NCBI GenBank assembly: GCA_024641365.1
Contig: JAHEDF010000071.1
Span: 1 to 11,588, forward strand
Direction of reading: 5' to 3'
From: Planctomycetota bacterium
GTDB lineage: Bacteria; Planctomycetota; UBA11346
Length of the DNA stretch: 11,588 nucleotides
Below, piece by piece: positions 1-6,334 of the stretch. The notes under the pieces were generated by a model. It was given only the letters and a program-made list of their open reading frames with translations, was not told where the DNA came from and searched no databases. Both the position numbers and the translations under genes were made by a program. Every line of letters begins with the position of its first letter. The first letter of the stretch is position 1.

Positions 1-1059
1 CTCTCCGGGAAACTTTCGTGTCCGCATACCCGGAAAGGGTTTACCCACACGAACCAGCGTGGGCAGAAGTGCCTCGTGCTGGTCGCCGTAGAGATCTTTT
101 AACAAGCGCTCCATGTACCCGTCGGTAGACAAGAAATTTTGTCGTACTCGTAGTATTTCTCGGTGTTGTAACTCGTCCTTCATCAACGCGTACATTGCCG
201 GATACCGCGCCTTGATCGTCGACTCGGACGTCATGTGCCCAGCGATCCGCTTGGCGTTGCCGACCATAGTCAGCAGGTGACCGGTGGTCAGCGCTTCCGT
301 GCCGTAGTACCGAACCCCAACTTTATCAGGCAGGAGGAACGGATTCGTGATCGTGCGCCGGAACTTGTCGCCTTGCTCAGTCTTGGGGCTCCAGTGGACG
401 CCGCTGTCTCCCGCAACGAGTTGACCATCGCCGTAGATGGTCCGTCTCGGCTTATAGTCGAGCAGCGCATTTACCTGCTCATTAAATATGTACTCACTGA
501 TCATCCACCGACGGTCAGCAGTATAGCCTGGAAGCCCGGCATGTTTACCAGAAAACAGGTCCTCGTGATTCACCACATTACCATATTCAAATCGTGACAA
601 CTTTTCGGCGAGCGCCTTCGCCGCATCTCCTTTGAGTTGGCTTTCTATCCACTGCAACAGGACCTTGCGCTCGGCCACCTCGGGCTGCTTCGCCTTTTCC
701 GGTGGCATGTCCCCTTTGTACACTGCCTCCTGAGCAGTGGCGAAAAGTTTTTGCAGGTCTACCGGATCAATCGTCTCAAGCGCATCCAGACGAATCTTGC
801 CCTTTTGCTTCTTAGGTCCGTGGCATGAAACGCAGTAGTTGTCTATGACCTGCAGCGCCCGCTCCTTGAGCACAATTGGATCGATCGTGTCGCCAGCAGC
901 AGCCTCCTGACTCGTCGTCTGCGCCGTCTCAGCGCCAATCGCCTGCGGAAAATCCAGCAGCAATACCGCAATGATGGCAATACAGGGATGCAGAATAACA
1001 ACTCGCTGCCCAAATCCTGGAGCGATAAGATGCAAACGTTTGGGGCGAGCGAAATTCAT
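1..1059 (-). CDS. Secreted planctomycete-type cytochrome c domain protein (3' end outside window)
   Basis: The reading frame is open from the ATG at 1059 to the window edge (353 codons), so the C-terminus is missing. The start is supported by GAGG 8 bases upstream. Residues about 20-43 form a hydrophobic signal segment ending AIGA, which predicts export. A heme c motif CVSCH lies at residues 76-80, followed by GPKKQKGKIRLD and a GDMPP motif at 117-120, whose Met is the likely axial ligand. This order is typical of the planctomycete cytochrome c domain (PSCyt1), usually the N-terminal part of large secreted proteins in PVC bacteria. After it comes LSRFEYGNVVNHEDLF (155-170), faintly like the start of DUF1587-type domains, then sequence I do not recognise. 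It lies 45 bases after the esterase gene on the same strand, so probably one operon. GC is about 55-63% in sampled lines, clearly above its neighbours. Electron transfer or redox sensing in the periplasm is inferred from the family; the substrate is unknown. Confidence 0.82.
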   Translation of the reverse strand, partial: MNFARPKRLHLIAPGFGQRVVILHPCIAIIAVLLLDFPQAIGAETAQTTSQEAAAGDTIDPIVLKERALQVIDNYCVSCHGPKKQKGKIRLDALETIDPVDLQKLFATAQEAVYKGDMPPEKAKQPEVAERKVLLQWIESQLKGDAAKALAEKLSRFEYGNVVNHEDLFSGKHAGLPGYTADRRWMISEYIFNEQVNALLDYKPRRTIYGDGQLVAGDSGVHWSPKTEQGDKFRRTITNPFLLPDKVGVRYYGTEALTTGHLLTMVGNAKRIAGHMTSESTIKARYPAMYALMKDELQHREILRVRQNFLSTDGYMERLLKDLYGDQHEALLPTLVRVGKPFPGMRTRKFPGE

Positions 1060-1104
1060 GAAATATGCCTCAAGCTATCGAGTTTACACGCTGATGGTTT
1101 ATTA

Positions 1105-3366
1105 TCACTTGGATACTCGTTTGGTGCCACCCCCAATCACAGATTCATACGACGGACCAACGCGAATTTCGTCAAAAGTGTTGTCGCCACCTTTTTGAAA
1201 TACCAGTCGCTTGAGCTTGCTTTGATCAATGTTGAATGCCCCGGGCTCGCGCATGTACAAGTATTTACCAGACTCATTTGGTTCGGGTTCTTTGAGATCT
1301 GACTTAGGCATCATGGGATAGAATTTGTCATCCGCACCGTCTTTGCCCCAGACAAATTTACCAACGAGCATAATGTCATTTTCTTTCTTCGAACCGCCTA
1401 TCCGACGGGTAACCATTTCACCATTCACAACCACCACTGTCTGGTACTCACTATCAGTGTGGCAGAATCCGATGCCATCTTTCATATCCTCAGATTGGAG
1501 CGTAATGACGGCGGACCCTCCTTTGATATTGAGGATATAGCTCATCCACATAGTAGCGCCGTCCTTGAGCAAACCGGCTTTTTCAAGGGAATCATCAAGC
1601 TGAATCGCAAACCCGCCGTTGCCGTTCGGGCATTGAAGACAGTTGCCCATAACCGGAAGATCACCAAATGTAATTCCACTCGGCATAACCTGTGGATTAT
1701 TTTTGGATTTTTCATTTAGGGAAAAATATGCGCCCGTAGTACCAACGGCACCTTTCATTCCAAGTAAGTCGATCGGACTCTTAAAATCGGACGAATAATA
1801 ATTAAATGGTTCGTAAACCAGCGCATTCCCAGAATCAATGGCCCCGAGATTAATACTGACTAGTGCGGGAGTGACTTTACCCGTGGTGGGCTGCACCGCA
1901 TAGGTGACAAGCGCGCCTGTTGGTACTTGCTTGTCTTCGTAGCTGGTGGCATCAGCTGCAATATTTTCCGCAATTACTTTACCATCGCGCGTAATTTTAT
2001 AGCCAGCAAATTTTCCAACCGGTTTCCAGGTTAACGTGACGCCGCCTGCACTGCGAGCCGCCAACAAATCAGTGACATACGTTGTGCTCGTAGCGGTGAG
2101 TTTTTGTTGTGGAGACGACGACATGTCGATCACCAGTTCATACGTGTTTTCACCAGGCAGCGCCGTACTATCGACAAACGTTGTTTGCGTGGCGGACAGC
2201 TTTGCGTCAATCGCTTCACCATTTCTCAATAATTGAATATTTTTGGCTGCCTCAGTTCCTAATTGCCAGGTGAGCTGAACACCGGCATCGGTGCCATAAG
2301 CTGCTAATCGTGATGGCAGCGTTGGTGATTTCAGTTTTTGCATCTCAGCCGCCATGGCGATGCCGATATTTAAATAACTGCGTGCATGATTATTCCAGTG
2401 ATAGCCGACTTTGTCGGGTGAACCTTTGGTATAAAATTTAAATGGCATGTTGTTGGGACCGTACGGTTTGTCTGTATCGACCACGGCAACGTTCCCAGCA
2501 AATTGCGGGTATTTTGCGGTGTCGGCCATCGCGCGTTGCCCATCTTTGATTGGCGTTTCTTTTTCAATCATACCACTGGTGGCTATGACGATCGGCAAAT
2601 TAGGGACACCCAGTCCATGTTCGACACTGCGAATGTCATTAATAAATGCGACAAGATTGGTTTCATAGTGCTCCTCAAGGCCACCGTACTGATCGTTCCA
2701 TCCTTGATGATAACAGAGACCCGCAATTTCTATGCCCTGACCATTATAGTCAGGAAAATAAGTTTTTATGTTGGTGGTTACTTCGCGCACAATTTGTAAA
2801 ATTTTATAATACTTATGACCACTTTCACCGGGATTACGCGGCATGGTATATTTACCCATGCTCGGCGGCAAAAAATCATAACCCAGGCTTTGACCGCCCC
2901 AGCAGGTTTTGATCAGCAGTACTTGGCCTTCATAAGCATCACCTATTTTATGGCCAAAACCGAGCTCCGGTCCAATAACACCACCGTGCGAACCATAACC
3001 AGGTTTTAGACCACCACAGGTGAATTGCGGCGGAATCCCTTCTAAATGAATCCACACATCCGAACGTTCCCGCCATGATCCATCTTCATTAATGACAAAC
3101 TGATATTCCTTATCGGTATCATGCGCGATCGTATAGCGCAAACTATTGGAATCTTCCCCTTCAACAGATCCTTTCCCCTGCATGTTTGATTGTCCGACCA
3201 ATACATAAATTCGGACAGGCAATGAAGAGTTATTTTTAACACTTTGTTTTTGCTGCGATTCCTGAGCGTACACTGGATTTAGTTGCCATGCACTCATGAG
3301 TGCACAAACAAAAAAGGCCACAACGGAACAGCAGCGTACAATTGTAATATAAACTTTGGTAACCAT
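1105..3366 (-). CDS. Secreted sialate O-acetylesterase-like (SGNH/SASA) protein with two Fn3-like domains
   Basis: I choose the ATG at 3366 (753 residues). It starts a good signal peptide (MVTKVYIT..., cleavage likely after PVYA) and has AGGA 12 bases upstream. The frame continues upstream to a TTG at 3465, but that extension would bury the signal peptide. The esterase domain spans about residues 50-330. VLVGQSNMQGKG carries the likely nucleophile Ser60, GPELGFG follows, then CYHQGWND with His220, in the place of the HQGESD block of carbohydrate esterase family 6/SASA enzymes. Two Fn3-like modules follow (about 345-430 and 435-510; VQLTWQ and VTLTWKP strands). The C-terminal domain (about 520-745), with YEPFNY near its start and FDEIRVGPSYESV near its end, resembles C-terminal modules of secreted PVC proteins and may bind carbohydrate. 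Likely role: removing acetyl groups from an external polysaccharide or glycan. The family assignment is firm; the substrate is inferred. It leads the leftward operon with the cytochrome gene and is divergent from the XylR-like regulator. Confidence 0.88.
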   Translation of the reverse strand: MVTKVYITIVRCCSVVAFFVCALMSAWQLNPVYAQESQQKQSVKNNSSLPVRIYVLVGQSNMQGKGSVEGEDSNSLRYTIAHDTDKEYQFVINEDGSWRERSDVWIHLEGIPPQFTCGGLKPGYGSHGGVIGPELGFGHKIGDAYEGQVLLIKTCWGGQSLGYDFLPPSMGKYTMPRNPGESGHKYYKILQIVREVTTNIKTYFPDYNGQGIEIAGLCYHQGWNDQYGGLEEHYETNLVAFINDIRSVEHGLGVPNLPIVIATSGMIEKETPIKDGQRAMADTAKYPQFAGNVAVVDTDKPYGPNNMPFKFYTKGSPDKVGYHWNNHARSYLNIGIAMAAEMQKLKSPTLPSRLAAYGTDAGVQLTWQLGTEAAKNIQLLRNGEAIDAKLSATQTTFVDSTALPGENTYELVIDMSSSPQQKLTATSTTYVTDLLAARSAGGVTLTWKPVGKFAGYKITRDGKVIAENIAADATSYEDKQVPTGALVTYAVQPTTGKVTPALVSINLGAIDSGNALVYEPFNYYSSDFKSPIDLLGMKGAVGTTGAYFSLNEKSKNNPQVMPSGITFGDLPVMGNCLQCPNGNGGFAIQLDDSLEKAGLLKDGATMWMSYILNIKGGSAVITLQSEDMKDGIGFCHTDSEYQTVVVVNGEMVTRRIGGSKKENDIMLVGKFVWGKDGADDKFYPMMPKSDLKEPEPNESGKYLYMREPGAFNIDQSKLKRLVFQKGGDNTFDEIRVGPSYESVIGGGTKRVSK

Positions 3367-3528
3367 ATGTAATGTCTTCCTTATAGAGCAGTGAAATATG
3401 AAGTAAGGTTTTGATAACCGTGATATAATCCCTGAGCGGCATCGATGGCGCCCGATCATAAACAATCGTACTCATCGTGGTTAATGTTGTTGAGTAAATT
3501 ATTACTTAAATTACATCCTTTTATTTAT

Positions 3529-3592
3529 TGTCCTTTATCTATATAGAGGTGTCCTTTTCGATTTAAATTAAATCGAAAAAATTCCTGTCCTT
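3529..3592 (+). promoter_or_regulatory. TGTCCTT direct repeats, candidate AraC-type half-sites
   Basis: TGTCCTTT occurs at 3529-3536 and again at 3550-3557, exactly 21 bases apart (two helical turns). A third copy, TGTCCTT, is at 3586-3592, and CATCCTTTT lies at 3514-3522. AraC-family proteins, including XylR, bind direct repeats spaced about 21 bases, and the neighbouring regulator has an AraC-type DNA-binding domain. The copies are seen directly. Their use as operator half-sites is inferred, and chance repetition in AT-rich DNA is possible. Confidence 0.4.
3555..3579. repeat. Perfect 25-base odd palindrome
   Basis: Left arm TTTTCGATTTAA, central A at 3567, and right arm TTAAATCGAAAA match at all 12 positions. 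A perfect 12-base arm with a single central base suits a dimeric regulator's operator. It would also form a hairpin on either strand. It overlaps the second TGTCCTTT copy. Confidence 0.6.
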
Positions 3593-3593
3593 A

Positions 3594-3616
3594 AACTGAA
3601 TGTAATACATTCAGTT
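3594..3616. repeat. Perfect 23-base odd palindrome
   Basis: Left arm AACTGAATGTA, central A at 3605, and right arm TACATTCAGTT match at all 11 positions. Its centre is 38 bases from that of the 3555-3579 palindrome. Aligned on their centres the two share GAnTnnAA with its mirror image, so they could be two sites for one protein, but the outer positions differ. Confidence 0.6.
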
Positions 3617-3640
3617 CATACCGTTCCGCTCTATAAAGGA

Positions 3641-3903
3641 ATTGGGCATCAGGAGATTATACTAGCATTTGCTAACGATCTCCACGACGATGTGCCGTTA
3701 CCCAACAGGGTGACGTTCTAGTAAATAGCAGCAACGAATGTGAGATAATCTACAATGATTTTAGGCACTATGAGCCTACTAGGAGCAGCACGCCAAATCG
3801 CCATTTAGCCTAAGATTATTCTACTTTTGTAACAATAGTAGATTGCTTTCGTCATAATCTGGTGTCATCTTATAGATAACATCAATGATATTATGTCATT
3901 GAT
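3641..3903 (+). ncRNA. Candidate structured RNA or leader upstream of the XylR-like gene
   Basis: Several stems follow one another on the plus strand. GGAGAT/ATCTCC (3652-3657/3678-3683) encloses TAGC/GCTA (3663-3666/3671-3674). CGTTACCC/GGGTGACG closes an AACA tetraloop (3696-3715). A 13-pair stem joins 3754-3766 to 3808-3820. A 10-pair stem joins 3881-3890 to 3894-3903. The last three contain G.U pairs (3699/3712, 3757/3817, 3760/3814, 3889/3895) that would be A.C mismatches on the minus strand, so the structure fits a plus-strand transcript. No match to a known riboswitch class was recognised (no B12 box, TPP or SAM core). It may be the 5' leader of the regulator or an independent small RNA. 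The ends are approximate. Confidence 0.4.
3881..3903 (+). promoter_or_regulatory. Near-perfect 23-base palindrome just before the regulator start
   Basis: ATCAATGA (3881-3888) and TCATTGAT (3896-3903) are exact reverse complements. The arms extend inward to 10 of 11 positions, the one exception being a T/G pair at 3889/3895. It lies 24 bases upstream of the regulator ATG. It could be an autoregulatory operator or an mRNA hairpin near the ribosome binding site. Confidence 0.45.
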
Positions 3904-3927
3904 CAACGAATTTGTGAGTGTGCTTCT

Positions 3928-5082
3928 ATGGCAAAAAAACGCCGCGTCGCCCTGATGCTAGACCTTAATTGGCCGTATGAATGGCATCATGGGATATTTG
4001 TCGGCGCACAACGATACGCAAAGGAGCAAGGCTGGGATACCATTATTGATGAGACGCTCGATCCTAACAATAAATATGACGGCATTATTGCCAGAACTAC
4101 GCAGGAAATTTTCGATTTAGCCAACAAACACCATACACCGTTGGTTAATGTGATGTTTGGTTCTGCGGTTCGTGATAAAGTGCCAAGTGTCGTTCCTGAT
4201 TATACAATCGGTGGACGTATTCGCGCCGAACATTTGTTGGAACGCGGCTTTTATAATTTTGCAGCCTTAGCTGGAGCAAATATTGGCGGGCAAATTGCCC
4301 TAGCTGAATTTATGCGAGTCATTTCACGAGCCGGATTTCCTTGCATAAGTGCGCGAGTTCCGACACGAAATCCGTCTGAGAAGGAAAAATGGAAATTAAC
4401 TGAAACCATTATCGACGACTGGATGAATCGCTGGCAATTTCCAATTGCTGTCTATTTAGATCCTGCGCTTACGGCACGCATTATCGTGCAAAAATGTCAT
4501 GTGCGTGGCTGGCGTATTCCAGATGATGTCGGTATTATTTGTGGTGAAAATGATAAATTGATTTGTGAAGAACCAGCGCCTTCGATTAGTCGCATTGATA
4601 TTGGCTTTGATCGTATTGGTTATCAAGCAGCGGAATTCCTCAATAAATTGATGAATGAACGTCAGCACGGCAATAAAAAGAAAACCGCTGCACATCCCCC
4701 GCAAATTTTAGTTCCGCCACGAGAAGTTATAGTCCGTGAATCAACCGATATTTACTGCGTTAGAGACGATCTAGTAGCCTCTGCATTAGATTATATTTCA
4801 TCGCATATTAATCGTCGCTTGAGTCAAGATAATGTCGCAGAAGCGCTCTCCGTTGGCTTAAAAACATTACAAAACCACTTTCGCAAAACACTCAATCGAC
4901 CAATTGCCACCGTCATTCGCCACATGCGTATTGACCGAGCTAAACGCGCACTGCTACAAGGCGATCGCTCAATGGCCAGCATTGCGCGAGACACCGGATT
5001 TATCACGCCAGAACGCATGAACGAAGTATTTCGTCGCGAAATTGGCATGTCGCCAACAGCATTCCGTGCAATGCATAGTTAA
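3928..5082 (+). CDS. XylR-like transcriptional regulator (sugar-binding sensor plus AraC-type DNA-binding domain)
   Basis: The protein has 384 residues. Residues about 5-270 match the LacI/XylR-type periplasmic-binding-like sensor: RRVALMLDLNWPYEWHHGIFVGAQRYAKEQ is cut here to its key parts, RRVALML at the start and GAQRYAKEQGW at 26-36. KYDGIIAR lies at 49-56, VPSVVPDYTIGGRIRAEHLL at 85-104 and RGWRIPDDVGIICGEND at 193-209, with an IGYQAAEFL helix near 230. A linker (VPPREVIVRESTD, 262-274) leads to the AraC-type helix-turn-helix pair at about 280-384, ending ARDTGF...FRREIGMSPTAFR. Length and order match E. coli XylR and the many homologues in PVC bacteria. It is a cytoplasmic ligand-responsive activator or repressor. 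The ligand cannot be read from sequence, so I give no symbol. The ATG is preceded only by a weak GTGAG. It is divergent from the esterase operon, its most likely target, and convergent with the toroid lipoprotein gene 43 bases downstream. Confidence 0.9.
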   Translation: MAKKRRVALMLDLNWPYEWHHGIFVGAQRYAKEQGWDTIIDETLDPNNKYDGIIARTTQEIFDLANKHHTPLVNVMFGSAVRDKVPSVVPDYTIGGRIRAEHLLERGFYNFAALAGANIGGQIALAEFMRVISRAGFPCISARVPTRNPSEKEKWKLTETIIDDWMNRWQFPIAVYLDPALTARIIVQKCHVRGWRIPDDVGIICGENDKLICEEPAPSISRIDIGFDRIGYQAAEFLNKLMNERQHGNKKKTAAHPPQILVPPREVIVRESTDIYCVRDDLVASALDYISSHINRRLSQDNVAEALSVGLKTLQNHFRKTLNRPIATVIRHMRIDRAKRALLQGDRSMASIARDTGFITPERMNEVFRREIGMSPTAFRAMHS

Positions 5083-5125
5083 TTTTCAGGATCGCGAATT
5101 ATTTTATGAACAGGCGCTGCATTTA

Positions 5126-6334
5126 TTACGAGGCCAATGCCATTAAAGCAAATGCTGTTCCATAAAACGGATGGTAGCGATACATGGTTGGGAAATCCCA
5201 CCAGGAACCATCGGGATTTTGTAAACGACATAATATAGCGGCTTGTCCATCAAGGCAACGTTGGCGTTCAGCTGCTGGTAAGGTGCGCGCTGCTTCGGCG
5301 GTATAATAATGACCAAAATAAAAGAAATACGCAGCTACGCCATGCCAGGATTCATGAAAAGTAAAATCATTTGCGCGGCGTGGATTATCGCCACCTGGGC
5401 GACCCAATGCCATTTCCAGAAAGTGATGAAAATAGAAAAATTCAGTTAAGTTCTTTTGTATTACTTTTTCTTGCTGCGGATCTCCATGTAATAAAACTAA
5501 ATTACAAAGCGGATTACGCGAAATCGCACCGGGCGTTTGATTAATAACCGAACGCGGATGCTGTATGTGACTGTGTGAATAAACATAATTTCCACTGGCT
5601 GCACGTTGGCGCGCAATACAGCGACGTCCTTCTTCGAACATGATTGGTGGTACAGTAAATCCTTGCTCAACCGCATGCGCTAATGCGTACAAAACCGTGG
5701 CGGTGACAAAACTCGTACTCCCTAAGCCTGATGGCTGCGCATTTTCTTGGGTATCAATATAACCAAAACCGCCTTCCCCGCCTTGAATACGCTGTAATTC
5801 AGCAATTTGTGCTATTCCAGCCTTGCGTGCTGCTTGATGATGTGATGCCATAGTTGGCGTGGATAAAATTGTACACACGGCTTCTAAAATATAGGCATGC
5901 GACCACACATTATAATACAATCGTGGGGTAGCGCGAAGCGAAGTGGGTTGTTGTAATAAGTGCGTCGTGGCGCGATTTACGGCATCGGCAACATCGGTGC
6001 GTTCTACCATGTGAGGAATTAATGCTTTAATACACAACGCCGTCGTCGCATCGCGCCACGTATCAAAACTCGCTGATGAGCCATACGCCAATCTGACCTG
6101 CGGTAAAAATTCGGCATTGGCAGGACCGCCCCATGATCCGTCCTCATTTTGTTGCTGTAATAAAAAAGTAACACCCCGTTCAATGGCGGCCTGTTTTACT
6201 GCCAGCGTCGGACCAGCTGGTACCTGATTGTAGACAGGAATACTGCCACCTGCGCTGCGATTAGGTGACGAACCACAACCACTGAATAGCAGCAATAAAA
6301 ATCCAAAGAGAAAAAACCGGTTTACAATTTTCAC
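5126..6334 (-). CDS. Lipoprotein with prenyltransferase/squalene-oxidase-type alpha/alpha-toroid repeats
   Basis: The protein has 402 residues. The N-terminus MKIVNRFFLFGFLLLLFSGC is a lipoprotein signal with lipobox FSGC (Cys20), followed by GSS, so it is probably lipid-anchored outside the cytoplasm. The mature part shows repeats of the squalene-cyclase/prenyltransferase fold: RGVTFLLQQQNEDGSWGG (54-71), ELQRIQGGEGGFGY near 178-191, and CRLQNPDGSWWDFPTMYR near the C-terminus (about 366-385). These QxxDGSW turns are structural. I see no DxDD or DCTAE cyclase motif and no CGEQ thioester motif of alpha-macroglobulins, so catalysis by those routes is unlikely. A glycan- or protein-binding toroid is the better guess. 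Its ATG overlaps the adaptor's stop by 4 bases (ATGA), so the two are probably translated together. The next gene is convergent, with 43 bases between and no clear terminator hairpin. The fold call is solid; the function is unknown. Confidence 0.85.
   Translation of the reverse strand: MKIVNRFFLFGFLLLLFSGCGSSPNRSAGGSIPVYNQVPAGPTLAVKQAAIERGVTFLLQQQNEDGSWGGPANAEFLPQVRLAYGSSASFDTWRDATTALCIKALIPHMVERTDVADAVNRATTHLLQQPTSLRATPRLYYNVWSHAYILEAVCTILSTPTMASHHQAARKAGIAQIAELQRIQGGEGGFGYIDTQENAQPSGLGSTSFVTATVLYALAHAVEQGFTVPPIMFEEGRRCIARQRAASGNYVYSHSHIQHPRSVINQTPGAISRNPLCNLVLLHGDPQQEKVIQKNLTEFFYFHHFLEMALGRPGGDNPRRANDFTFHESWHGVAAYFFYFGHYYTAEAARTLPAAERQRCLDGQAAILCRLQNPDGSWWDFPTMYRYHPFYGTAFALMALAS

Larger units (their letters stand above)
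3531..3640. repeat. Nested dyad: 8-base outer inverted repeat around two palindromes
   Basis: TCCTTTAT (3531-3538) and ATAAAGGA (3633-3640) are exact reverse complements. They enclose the two palindromes at 3555-3579 and 3594-3616. The unpaired linkers are 16, 14 and 16 bases, and the midpoint of the outer arms coincides with the midpoint between the palindromes (about 3586). As RNA this would form a three-way junction on either strand; as DNA it could be a compound operator. The symmetry is seen directly; its function is unknown. Confidence 0.5.
3367..3927. other. 561-base divergent intergenic region dense in symmetric elements
   Basis: This gap separates the leftward esterase operon from the rightward regulator. 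I found no convincing coding frame. It must hold both promoters, but I could not find a -35/-10 pair with good hexamers and 16-18 base spacing on either strand. It contains two perfect odd palindromes (3555-3579, 3594-3616) inside an 8-base inverted repeat (3531-3538/3633-3640), TGTCCTT direct repeats (3529, 3550, 3586) and a chain of stem-loops from 3652 to 3903. These are listed separately. The side nearest the esterase (3367-3510) shows nothing I can name. Confidence 0.75.

Noticed and set aside
235..597. Open frame of 120 codons on the plus strand
   Set aside because: It is antisense to the cytochrome gene, whose frame contains CxxCH and GDMPP motifs and a signal peptide.
3644..3696. Cloverleaf-like sequence starting GGGCATC and ending GATGTGCC
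   Set aside because: It is only about 53 bases, the ends pair only with a bulge, and no T-loop or anticodon arm can be placed, so it is not a tRNA. It is treated as part of the candidate structured RNA.
5126..6334. Terpene cyclase or alpha-macroglobulin function for the toroid lipoprotein
   Set aside because: No DxDD, DCTAE or CGEQ motif is present. Only the structural QxxDGSW repeats of the fold are visible.
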